A DNA stretch of 9,529 nt from Bacteroidota bacterium (GCA_003648395.1 QMPB01000125.1:1-9529); one strand, 5' to 3'. Shown: positions 1 through 7,467, numbered from the stretch's first letter. The notes: generated by a model not told the origin, from the sequence alone. A program made the numbers and translations.

Positions 1-1779
1 AGTTGCAACTACTATATTTAGCACTATTAAGCTATAAACTATATATGTAGATTTTTTTCGTTTTAATAACCAAACAAATATAAAGAACGAACTAAGTATT
101 AACAAACTCTCTACAATAAAGTAAATAATCGGAGCATCGAGATTTTTCTCTTCAGAAAAGCGATTAACCTGCAATGTGCCTAAATCAAAAGGGAATAGCG
201 TATTATTAAAGAATGCTATAAATACAATTACTAAGAGTGTTATTAGCATAATAAGCTTTGTTCTTTTGCGAAGAAAAAAGAATACTACTAGTAACAAAAT
301 CAAGACAATTGCTAAATATTGAGCACCTTTTATAATAATATCAATAGCAGAAAATTCAAAAGCTTCGGGAAAAGATGAAAAGCTCATAAGTGGTCCCCAA
401 ATGAAAATCTGACCAAAAATATATAATGCAGACAAAAGGAATAATAAATAATAATTGCTAATTTCAAATAATTGTAACTTCTTCTGCTTTTGATAAAAGA
501 AAAACAAAACACTTGTAACAATAATTCCTACACTACGAAATGTAAATAAGAAACTATTCTCCATAGAGTAGCCTATCTCATACACTGTCAATAACTTATC
601 AGCCAATTGCAAAATACCTAGAGTATTACTAAATTGTAGTATAATAAGAGGCAATACTAATAGTAACGAAAATGATTTATACCTTAAAGTTTTTAGATCT
701 CTTAAGTAATATCCAATTGCTATAAGCTCAATGGGAATAAGAAATAATAAAGAAACAAAATCAAGGCTTTTATTCATTTCTTGATAAAAGAATATTGAAG
801 ACATATGAAAATATGCAGCAAAAAACAATAAGGAAAGGTATACCCTAGGCTCAATTTTGATATTTATTATACTTATAATAGATTTCTTAATTTGTTCTTG
901 AAAAAGAATATAGATAATGTATAATACTATTGATATAAGTAATGCTAATCCTATTCTCAAAGCAAACAAATCATAAGTATGGTTAAGTGCCCAGTTGACT
1001 TGTATTATCACAAATGCTATAGCAAGGATATAAAATACTTTTAGAGACGTAATTAACCTTTCCTTAAAAGAAGACATTTCTAGTTCAATTACCTGAGTAT
1101 TTACTGTTAAGGTTCGCTTTATTTTAAACACTTCTGGATTAGTAATAAACAACCTAAAAAAGCTAAAAACATTATTTAGTGTCCAATAAAGCAAAAGAGC
1201 AGATGGTAAATTATACAACATTATTAAAAATACTGCAGCAATAACTATCATTTGATTTCGTTCCTTTTTTTCGCCATTAATTGTATAGAAGTAAACTGTA
1301 ACTAAATTCACTATTGTCATTAATACTGGAAGTATATTTATTGCTCCCATAAATGAATCTGCCTTACTTAAGTCATTGATAAAAAGGAAACTCTGACCAA
1401 TAAGTGGAGAATAATGCTCCAAAAACTGATAGGCAGCAATAAAAAATGGAATCTGAATAAGTAAACTCAGCACAGGAATTAGTGCACGAGTTGGGCTATA
1501 ATTGTGTTGTCTATTGAGTGTTTTTAGATAGTAATACCTCTCCTGCCCTTTATAGCAAGCTTTTATTTCCTCTACCAAAGGTTTCATCCTCTGTTTTATG
1601 GTATCATCTTTCTTTTTTGCCTTTTCAATAAAAATAAAAATTGGCAATAGAATTAATGAAATAAATAAACTTAATAATACAATGGCAACGCCATAATCTC
1701 CACTAAGATTATATGAAAATAAGAAAATATATTTTATTATAAAAACAAAAGGGCTCATTATAATTTCAAATACATCCAT
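1..1779 (-). CDS. YidC/Oxa1-like domain fused to a large polytopic membrane domain (3' end outside window)
   Basis: The frame is open from the ATG at 1779 to the left edge (593 codons, no stop), so the C-terminus is missing. Residues about 1-215 align by eye with the YidC/Oxa1 core: first core helix at 28-51, a charged cytoplasmic helical hairpin at 53-92, a 'YSP' turn followed by a helix ending LLIQIPFFIAAY (106-117), and a last core helix with NLPSALLLYWTLNN (190-203). YidC proteins insert membrane proteins. The groove arginine normally found in the first core helix appears to be Ser41 here, and the fusion is unlike housekeeping YidC, so simple insertase function is doubtful. From about 240 on there are roughly eight more hydrophobic segments (about 243-261, 273-292, 312-331, 340-358, 370-389, 411-429, 443-461, 485-503, 508-524, 551-572), with a polar loop at 525-550. 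The start overlaps the stop of the upstream glycerophosphotransferase-like gene (TAATG), so it belongs to the phosphonate operon. A role in exporting or assembling the phosphonate-bearing polymer is inference. Confidence 0.85.
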   Translation of the reverse strand, partial: MDVFEIIMSPFVFIIKYIFLFSYNLSGDYGVAIVLLSLFISLILLPIFIFIEKAKKKDDTIKQRMKPLVEEIKACYKGQERYYYLKTLNRQHNYSPTRALIPVLSLLIQIPFFIAAYQFLEHYSPLIGQSFLFINDLSKADSFMGAINILPVLMTIVNLVTVYFYTINGEKKERNQMIVIAAVFLIMLYNLPSALLLYWTLNNVFSFFRLFITNPEVFKIKRTLTVNTQVIELEMSSFKERLITSLKVFYILAIAFVIIQVNWALNHTYDLFALRIGLALLISIVLYIIYILFQEQIKKSIISIINIKIEPRVYLSLLFFAAYFHMSSIFFYQEMNKSLDFVSLLFLIPIELIAIGYYLRDLKTLRYKSFSLLLVLPLIILQFSNTLGILQLADKLLTVYEIGYSMENSFLFTFRSVGIIVTSVLFFFYQKQKKLQLFEISNYYLLFLLSALYIFGQIFIWGPLMSFSSFPEAFEFSAIDIIIKGAQYLAIVLILLLVVFFFLRKRTKLIMLITLLVIVFIAFFNNTLFPFDLGTLQVNRFSEEKNLDAPIIYFIVESLLILSSFFIFVWLLKRKKSTYIVYSLIVLNIVVAT

Positions 1780-3041
1780 TATTCTTGCCCTCCTTTATTA
1801 TCATCCAAATGGATATTATCTACAATAGTAATAATCTGGTCAGCAGCTACTTCTCCTGCTTTTCCAAAATTAAATACCGATTCATGCTTCAAATCAGATA
1901 ATTGCATTTCTGGAGGATTCGAAATTAGATTATTAACAATATCACTAATATTTGACACATCATTCTCATCAAATATCTTCCCTAGTCTTTTTCGCTCTTT
2001 AACTTCCCACATCTCATAATTAAGTTCGCTACCTTCAAAACCCAAGATATCATCAAAATTTGTTTTAAGCAAAAGAACTGGCTTCGAATAAAGAAAAGCA
2101 AAATCCCAAATTACTCCCGATAGATCACTTATCATAAGATCAGCCTTTGCCATACTCTCCGTTCCCAAGCGATTATTATCTATACTAAAGCGAGCTTCAT
2201 TAACAAATTTTTTCTCTATATCAGATATAACTTTTGGAAAGCTTACATAGCTTTGTGGGTGTGGGCGTAAAATAATATTATAATTACTATTGTTTAATAA
2301 TGCATCAAAAAAATCTGTACCAAACCTATTAATTATTGAATACTCCTTCCATGTTGGAGCAACCAATACTACAGGATTTTTATTTTCATTTTTTGGTAAA
2401 TGGGAAATCTCATCGAGCATTATATCATAATATGTAAGCCCTGTTTCCAAAAGAAGTTTTTCATCAGTTTTTCTTTGTTTTTCTAATTGCCTAATCCCTT
2501 TAATTTGATGAGGCCCTGAACAAAATACTGAATCAAAATAGTCGAAGGCAAATTTTCGGTAAGTAAAAACATCTATTGGAGCATGTACAATATGCCCATA
2601 ATGACTAACATTTTTTGAACGACGAATCATCATAACATCAAGCTGTGGTGTAGTCATTCCCACAAATTTTGCTTTAAGTTTACTCAAATATACCGATGTC
2701 ATCGTTATATTACCAATATATTTACTTTGGTATAAAACTGAAGAATATCTTAAACCCGGATCATCTTTATCAGATGATAAATAAACACAAGCCCTACCTT
2801 TTAGCTCCAACGCTCTAATTATTGGTAAAAATACATTCCAGTATTGTTTTCCTTCAGAATAAAAGATAATATCAGAATTACCAAACTCATTGTCGGTACT
2901 AAAACCATTGCCAAGGACAAAATTCTTAAGTTTATAAAAAAAACCACGCAAAGAATATGCTACTGTAGCAACCACTGCTACAATTATATATAATAATGCA
3001 CTGGTAGATGCTGGGTCTATATATAATAAGTGAGCAAGCAT
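1779..3041 (-). CDS. CDP-glycerol glycerophosphotransferase-like (TagB/TagF family) phosphonate/polyol-phosphate transferase
   Basis: This 420-aa protein resembles the Glyphos_transf family (TagB/TagF), whose members move a phospho-alcohol from a CDP/CMP-activated donor to a growing cell-surface polymer at the inner face of the membrane. Visible family marks are APTW (228-231), the RPHPQS histidine motif (259-264) and the SDLSGVIWDFAF block (305-316), which corresponds to the S/T-D-x-S-S-x-x-x-D-x-A motif of TagF. The N-terminus carries a short motif YIDPASTSALLY (7-18) running into one membrane helix (about 15-32) and a basic stretch, so the enzyme is probably membrane-anchored with its catalytic part in the cytoplasm. 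No CDP-glycerol synthesis gene is seen. The operon makes a cytidylyl-activated phosphonate, so the likely donor is CMP-hydroxyethylphosphonate (inference). Its start overlaps the dehydrogenase stop by 1 nt and its stop overlaps the next start by 1 nt. The family call is firm; donor and acceptor are not known. Confidence 0.85.
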   Translation of the reverse strand: MLAHLLYIDPASTSALLYIIVAVVATVAYSLRGFFYKLKNFVLGNGFSTDNEFGNSDIIFYSEGKQYWNVFLPIIRALELKGRACVYLSSDKDDPGLRYSSVLYQSKYIGNITMTSVYLSKLKAKFVGMTTPQLDVMMIRRSKNVSHYGHIVHAPIDVFTYRKFAFDYFDSVFCSGPHQIKGIRQLEKQRKTDEKLLLETGLTYYDIMLDEISHLPKNENKNPVVLVAPTWKEYSIINRFGTDFFDALLNNSNYNIILRPHPQSYVSFPKVISDIEKKFVNEARFSIDNNRLGTESMAKADLMISDLSGVIWDFAFLYSKPVLLLKTNFDDILGFEGSELNYEMWEVKERKRLGKIFDENDVSNISDIVNNLISNPPEMQLSDLKHESVFNFGKAGEVAADQIITIVDNIHLDDNKGGQE

Positions 3042-4162
3042 TAATTATTAGTGTTTAAAAAATCCTTTATAGTATCATTACTAACCCTACGAGGATTATT
3101 ATTAAGTCTTTCAAAATTAATACTTCTGAGCATTAATTTCGTATCTATATTTCCAATTAATTTATTAATATTTAGTTCTAGTCCTATTTTTTTAAGAAAA
3201 TCATTAAGAATATCAAATGCCGTATTTTCATCTGCATTCATTATTTCCAATAACTTTCTAATTCTAACTTTAACATCTATAGAACCTTTATTTAGTGTAC
3301 AATCCACATCCGTAACTTCTGAGTTAAATTTCAGAAAGAAAGCTAAACTTAAACCTACAGCATGGCCATGTGCAATACCGTAATAACTTGTAAAGAAATA
3401 AGACAGAGCATGTGGCGCAGTGGTTTTAGTTATATTTATGGCCTTACCTGCAATAAACGAAGCTTCAAGCATTTTAGCTTTAGCATTTTCATTATTATCA
3501 ATTACAGCTGCTTCAATATTATTCCATATCATCTCGAATGCCTCTAAAGAAAGCTCTTCTGATTTAGCATTTGCATTAATACTCCATTGCGACTCCATAG
3601 CTTGTGCCATGGCATCTACTCCCGTTACAGCAATTAAATATGGACTTGCCGAAATTAAAAATCTAGGTGATAAGAATACATATTTAGGAAGAATACTATC
3701 ATTGGAAACAGAGTATTTCTGTTTATTGATATATACAACTGCAAAATGCGTAGCTTCGGCTCCTGTACCTGCAGTAGTTGGAATTGCCATTAAGTCAATA
3801 TTGTTATTATCAAAATCAATATCTCCCTTAATAAGGTTCTCAACTTCTGTGGGCTGAGTAGCCATTCCCGAAATTAATTTAGCCATATCAATAACGCTTC
3901 CACCACCAATTGCTATAATCAATTCGTAATCGCCTTTATTAAATAATTCTATTCCTTTCTGTAAATCAATACTATTGGGATTTACATCAAAATTAGAGAA
4001 ACTTGAAAGCTGATTATTAAATTTATTCGCAATAAACAATTCAGCACCAGAGTTTTTATATGAATTTTTACCATGGACTAAAAATATTTTATTGGAATCA
4101 TATTTTGCTAAAATATCATCTAATATATTAATATCGTTTTCTCTGATTATCTCTTGCTGCAT
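3041..4162 (-). CDS. Iron-type alcohol dehydrogenase, predicted phosphonoacetaldehyde reductase
   Basis: At 373 aa this is a typical length for the group III (iron-dependent) alcohol dehydrogenase fold. It shows the dinucleotide-binding GGGSVID motif (86-92), PTTAGTGAEAT (128-138), and metal-ligand candidates Asp183, His251 (in APHALSY) and His265 (in GIAHGHAVG). The fourth usual ligand, the His four residues after the Asp, is Gln187 in VDAMAQAMES. Lying directly after the phosphonopyruvate decarboxylase (4-nt gap), it most likely reduces phosphonoacetaldehyde to 2-hydroxyethylphosphonate with NAD(P)H in the cytoplasm, as FomC and PhpC do in fosfomycin and phosphinothricin biosynthesis. The operon portion seen here has no 2-aminoethylphosphonate transaminase, which supports a hydroxyethyl rather than aminoethyl product. 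The family is certain; the substrate is inferred from neighbours. ATG at 4162 follows the upstream stop closely and leaves a full N-terminal domain. Confidence 0.88.
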   Translation of the reverse strand: MQQEIIRENDINILDDILAKYDSNKIFLVHGKNSYKNSGAELFIANKFNNQLSSFSNFDVNPNSIDLQKGIELFNKGDYELIIAIGGGSVIDMAKLISGMATQPTEVENLIKGDIDFDNNNIDLMAIPTTAGTGAEATHFAVVYINKQKYSVSNDSILPKYVFLSPRFLISASPYLIAVTGVDAMAQAMESQWSINANAKSEELSLEAFEMIWNNIEAAVIDNNENAKAKMLEASFIAGKAINITKTTAPHALSYFFTSYYGIAHGHAVGLSLAFFLKFNSEVTDVDCTLNKGSIDVKVRIRKLLEIMNADENTAFDILNDFLKKIGLELNINKLIGNIDTKLMLRSINFERLNNNPRRVSNDTIKDFLNTNN

Positions 4163-4166
4163 ATTT

Positions 4167-5297
4167 CTAATTATCTTTTAGAAAGCTCATAAATTTACGC
4201 TTATTACTCAATGGCGGTATAGAAGGTCGTCCAAGATTTTTTCTTGAACCAATTTTTACTCTCACTTCTATTAATGAGGGGCCATCGCTCTCTCTAACCT
4301 CTTCAAATGCCTTATTAAATGATTCTATATCACTTACAGTTATTGCATATTTATAATTGTTAGCCTTTGCCAATTTAGGAATATCAATATCAAAGCCAAC
4401 TGTGGCTTGGCCTCCAACCGATTCGTGAGCGCCATTATTAATAATAATATGGATTAAATTACTAGGGTTAGCTTTACCAATAATAGCCATTGAACCCATA
4501 TGCATTAATAATGCTCCGTCGCCATCAATACATACAACTTCTGTATTTGGCTTTGTAATGGCAACACCAAGAGCTATCTGACTAGCATGTCCCATAGAAC
4601 CTACCGTTAAAAAGTCTCTATCATGGTTTTGATCTATCTTATCTCTATATTCAAACAATTCGCGAGAAGTTTTGCCAGTGGTAGAAACTATTACCTCACT
4701 CCCATTCTGCTTATCTACAATGGCTTTAATAACATCCTCACGGCTTAGTTTATACTCTGTTTCTATTTTTGAATTCATAGAGTATTTTTCGAATGTATCT
4801 TTACGAACCACAATGGCAAAAGGACTTGAGCTTTGCGAAATTTGCAAAACTGCCATATTTAATTGCAGAATTGCCTCATTCTCATCAGGACTTAATACCA
4901 CATATGGAATTTGAGCTGCTTCTAAAAATGCAATTGTTTGTGCACCTTGTGCAATATGCTGTGGTTCATCCTTAATATTAGGTTCGCCACGCCAGCCTAT
5001 CATAAGCAACATAGGAATTCTATATACCGCCTCACTCGTGAGCGACATTAGTGGATTTATGGCATTCCCAAAACCTGAGTTCTGCATATATACCATTGGA
5101 ATTTTTCTGCTTGCCATATGATAACCCGCTGCCAAAGCAATTGCATTACCTTCATTTGCAGCAATTATATGATTACTATCATCAGTATTATCAGATATAT
5201 ATGAGCATATTTCCTTTAATAGTGAATCTGGCACTCCCGTAAAAAATTCAATATTATTTTCCTTTAATTTTAGGAAAAACTTCTCTGTATTAATCAT
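4167..5297 (-). CDS. aepY: Phosphonopyruvate decarboxylase (thiamine diphosphate-dependent)
   Basis: This enzyme decarboxylates phosphonopyruvate to phosphonoacetaldehyde, the irreversible step that pulls the unfavourable PEP mutase reaction forward. The 376-aa length fits the compact Ppd/AepY/Fom2 group, which lacks the central domain of larger ThDP enzymes. The pyrimidine-binding half begins with FFTGVPDSLL (18-27), has the probable catalytic glutamate Glu49 in AANEGNAIALAAGYH, and continues with YMQNSGFGNAINPL (70-83). The ThDP/Mg-binding motif is GDGA at 259-262 followed by the Asn-Asn pair at 287-288, the correct spacing. The tail GSRKNLGRP (350-358) is a phosphonopyruvate decarboxylase hallmark. 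Its ATG overlaps the PEP mutase stop (TAATG at 5297-5299 complement), implying translational coupling. Sulfopyruvate decarboxylase is a related alternative, but the PEP mutase neighbour settles it. Confidence 0.95.
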   Translation of the reverse strand: MINTEKFFLKLKENNIEFFTGVPDSLLKEICSYISDNTDDSNHIIAANEGNAIALAAGYHMASRKIPMVYMQNSGFGNAINPLMSLTSEAVYRIPMLLMIGWRGEPNIKDEPQHIAQGAQTIAFLEAAQIPYVVLSPDENEAILQLNMAVLQISQSSSPFAIVVRKDTFEKYSMNSKIETEYKLSREDVIKAIVDKQNGSEVIVSTTGKTSRELFEYRDKIDQNHDRDFLTVGSMGHASQIALGVAITKPNTEVVCIDGDGALLMHMGSMAIIGKANPSNLIHIIINNGAHESVGGQATVGFDIDIPKLAKANNYKYAITVSDIESFNKAFEEVRESDGPSLIEVRVKIGSRKNLGRPSIPPLSNKRKFMSFLKDN

Positions 5298-6613
5298 TAT
5301 TTAGTTCCTGGAATTAAGTTTAATATTTCTTTTATTGACATACATTTATCATCAACTTCTAGTGAACGTTCATTTTTTAGAATACTCTCTGCTGTTTCCA
5401 TCATTGCAGGGTAAGCGCTTCGTAATAAATGATTTGCATAAATAACAATGTTTACTCCAGCATCACTTAATTGCTGCTCTGTAAAATGATTATAACTTGA
5501 AGGAACAGCTACCAAAGGCACATTTCCATCTATCTTCTTATATCTATTGCAAAACTCCATTATCTCCTCACCATCCTTCTCCTTACTATGAATCATAATT
5601 GCATCAGCACCAGCCCCTATATAAGCTTTAGCTCTTTTAATAGCATCATCATTTCCTTGATTAAGTATAAGGCTCTCTATACGAGCTATTATCATAAAAT
5701 CCTTGGTTACCTGAGCCCTTTTACCAGCAGATATTTTCTCACAAAACTTCTCAATAGTATCCTGAGTTTGTGCTACGTCTGTTCCAAAAAGTGAATTTTT
5801 CTTTAAGCCTGTTTTATCTTCAATAATAACTGCCGAAACACCTAATCTTTCAAGCGTTCTAACAGTAAAAACAAAATGTTCAGGAATACCGCCAGTATCG
5901 CCATCATAAATAATTGGCTTAGTGGTTACTTCAAGAATATCATTTAAACCATGTAAGCGCGAAGTCACGTCAACTGCCTCAATATCCGGTTTTCCCTTAG
6001 CTGTAGAGTCGGTTAAACTACTAAGCCACATTGCATCAAATTCTCTTTTTGCTCCATCTTTATTTACAAATGCATTCTCAACAATAAGTCCCGTAAGACC
6101 ATTATGAGCTTCCATTACTTTCACTATTGATTTTGCATCAATTAATCGTCGCAATTTCGACATGCGAACTTCTGGCGTAGTTCCAATCTCTTTTATCGAT
6201 TGAATAAGTTGTGTTGATGAAATACCCTTAGTATATGGCACTTCGTACAACTCTCCTCCCCATTGTTTTAGTGTATCAATTACATTCTGGCGAGTCTTTT
6301 GTTGAACACCATTTTTCCAATCATCGCCATGAACAACATAATTAGGTTTCAATTCAATAAGGTTATTTGTATAATCAAGCTCATTTTGAGGCACTACTTT
6401 ACTAACACCTTTAATGCTTTCTACAACAATTTTTCTTTGCTCATATTTTAATGCAGGAAGTCGTTTATAGCTCGCAATTGCTTTATCAGTTAATAAGCCA
6501 ATTGTCACTTCTCCTAATTTACTAGCCTCCTTTATTATATTAAGGTGTCCAGGGTGAATTAAGTCTGCACTCATCCCCACATATACTGTTTTATTTGCCA
6601 TAGTTATTGTCAT
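5297..6613 (-). CDS. aepX: Bifunctional cytidylyltransferase / phosphoenolpyruvate mutase (Fom1-like)
   Basis: First gene of the phosphonate operon, 438 aa with two catalytic domains. Residues about 8-137 form a nucleotidyltransferase of the glycerol-3-phosphate cytidylyltransferase type, with the HPGH nucleotide motif (20-23) and the ISST motif (131-134). Residues about 150-438 form PEP mutase, which makes the carbon-phosphorus bond by converting PEP to phosphonopyruvate. It has YDGDTGG (236-242, metal-binding aspartates), the diagnostic [10 protein letters not shown] (265-274, pattern EDKxxxKxNS), ARIES (310-314), MIHSK (340-344) and VPSSY (370-374). The EDKxxxKxNS motif separates true PEP mutases from isocitrate-lyase relatives. 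The same order is found in Fom1, whose N-terminal domain cytidylylates 2-hydroxyethylphosphonate. That substrate is inferred here. A second in-frame ATG (codon 5, at 6601) gives the family-like start MANKTVYVG and a more usual distance to the promoter box, so it may be the true start. Confidence 0.95.
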   Translation of the reverse strand: MTITMANKTVYVGMSADLIHPGHLNIIKEASKLGEVTIGLLTDKAIASYKRLPALKYEQRKIVVESIKGVSKVVPQNELDYTNNLIELKPNYVVHGDDWKNGVQQKTRQNVIDTLKQWGGELYEVPYTKGISSTQLIQSIKEIGTTPEVRMSKLRRLIDAKSIVKVMEAHNGLTGLIVENAFVNKDGAKREFDAMWLSSLTDSTAKGKPDIEAVDVTSRLHGLNDILEVTTKPIIYDGDTGGIPEHFVFTVRTLERLGVSAVIIEDKTGLKKNSLFGTDVAQTQDTIEKFCEKISAGKRAQVTKDFMIIARIESLILNQGNDDAIKRAKAYIGAGADAIMIHSKEKDGEEIMEFCNRYKKIDGNVPLVAVPSSYNHFTEQQLSDAGVNIVIYANHLLRSAYPAMMETAESILKNERSLEVDDKCMSIKEILNLIPGTK

Positions 6614-6626
6614 AAATCATAAAAAA

Positions 6627-6653
6627 CAAAATTAGCATTTTTATATACGCAAA
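6627..6653 (-). promoter_or_regulatory. Candidate Bacteroidota promoter for the phosphonate operon
   Basis: On the minus strand TAATTTTG (6634 to 6627) matches the Bacteroidota -7 box TAnnTTTG exactly, with a TTTG (6653 to 6650) upstream as a -33 candidate. The spacer of 15 nt is shorter than the roughly 19 nt usually seen, so the -33 call is weak. The box ends 13 nt before the ATG at 6613 and 25 nt before the ATG at 6601. In AT-rich DNA such boxes arise by chance. Confidence 0.45.
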
Positions 6654-6752
6654 TCTAATTTAGTTTATTGTATTAGAGTGTCTGAAAAGTAAATATCTAC
6701 AATCATTTTTATTAATTAAACATACTAAATGTATAAGACTATAATTTTTTAC

Positions 6753-6760
6753 TATTTTTG
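6753..6760 (+). promoter_or_regulatory. Candidate -7 box for the pyrophosphatase gene
   Basis: TATTTTTG matches TAnnTTTG and ends 20 nt before the pyrophosphatase ATG. No TTG is seen at the expected -33 position, so the call rests on the -7 box and its placement. Confidence 0.45.
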
Positions 6761-6780
6761 TATAAATCAAATATAACGAT

Positions 6781-7455
6781 ATGAATTCAAACAAATTAAT
6801 GGATCCCATTGGAAAATTAATGGGATTAAGATATAAATCGCATCCATGGCATGGTGTTGATATTGGTCCTGAGAGCCCTGATGTTATTACTTGTTTTGTA
6901 GAAATGGTACCTACCGATACTGTAAAATATGAAGTTGATAAGGCTTCTGGATATTTAATTATAGATAGGCCACAGAAATACTCTAACGTTATTCCGGCAC
7001 TATATGGCTTTATACCACAAACGTATAGCGATGAAAGTGTTGCCGAATATTGTATGGAGAAATCTGGTAAAAAAGGCATCAAAGGAGATCAAGACCCTAT
7101 AGATATTTGTATCCTTACAGAAAAAGTAATTAGTCATGGCGATATCTTAGTGAAAGCTAAACCTATTGGGGGATTTAGAATGATTGATGATAACGAATCT
7201 GACGATAAGATTGTTGCCGTGCTTCGCAATGATGCTTTATATGCAGGATTTAATGATATATCAGAAATTCCTGAGACTGTTATTAATAGACTTAAGCACT
7301 ATTTTCTAACTTATAAAGATCTCCCTGGTAATAAGAAAGAAGTTGAGATCACTCACACCTTTGGTAAAGAAGAAGCTTTGGAAATAATTGTTAGGTCACA
7401 AAAAGATTATCAAGATAAATTTGAAAAACTTGGTAATTTGCTAAGTAGCGTATAA
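6781..7455 (+). CDS. ppa: Inorganic pyrophosphatase, family I
   Basis: This cytoplasmic, Mg-dependent enzyme hydrolyses pyrophosphate to phosphate and so drives biosynthetic reactions that release PPi. At 224 aa it is longer than the roughly 175-aa E. coli enzyme, with an N-terminal extension and an insertion around 81-102. The active-site set is visible: Glu41, Lys49, Arg63, Tyr75 in YGFIP, the aspartates of GDQDPIDI (Asp103, Asp105, Asp108), and the acidic MIDDNESDDK block (134-143) with Lys143 before IVAVL. Position 104 is Gln where the classic signature prefers Gly, Ser, Asp or Asn. I believe this is a group variant rather than a defect. The gene is alone between its own promoter candidate and a strong terminator, so it appears monocistronic. 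It faces away from the operon whose cytidylyltransferase produces PPi, but a housekeeping role is the simplest reading. Confidence 0.95.
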   Translation: MNSNKLMDPIGKLMGLRYKSHPWHGVDIGPESPDVITCFVEMVPTDTVKYEVDKASGYLIIDRPQKYSNVIPALYGFIPQTYSDESVAEYCMEKSGKKGIKGDQDPIDICILTEKVISHGDILVKAKPIGGFRMIDDNESDDKIVAVLRNDALYAGFNDISEIPETVINRLKHYFLTYKDLPGNKKEVEITHTFGKEEALEIIVRSQKDYQDKFEKLGNLLSSV

Positions 7456-7467
7456 AATACTTATTAC

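Larger units (their letters stand above)
6614..6780. other. Divergent intergenic region between phosphonate operon and pyrophosphatase
   Basis: The 167-bp gap between the outward-facing first genes is very AT-rich. It holds a candidate -7 box for each direction. I see no riboswitch, no long inverted repeat and no clear operator in it. Confidence 0.6.

Noticed and set aside
1..1779. Housekeeping YidC
   Set aside because: There is no large N-terminal periplasmic domain, a long extra membrane region follows the core, the groove arginine appears to be missing, and the gene is coupled to glycan-type genes.
3051..3857. Several plus-strand open frames of 61-145 codons
   Set aside because: They lie antisense to the dehydrogenase gene, whose frame carries clear family motifs. 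Their hydrophobic translations are typical mirror frames of AT-rich coding DNA.
5297..6166. Isocitrate lyase or methylisocitrate lyase instead of PEP mutase
   Set aside because: The EDKxxxKxNS motif and the neighbouring phosphonopyruvate decarboxylase identify PEP mutase. The lyases carry a KKCGH-type catalytic motif that is absent here.
6614..6780. Riboswitch or small RNA in the divergent region
   Set aside because: The region is low-complexity AT-rich sequence with no stable GC-containing stems, and both promoter candidates lie close to the start codons, leaving short leaders.
6660..7082. Minus-strand open frame of 140 codons
   Set aside because: It lies antisense over the pyrophosphatase N-terminal half and the promoter region, shows no recognisable motif, and the plus-strand frame has full active-site conservation.
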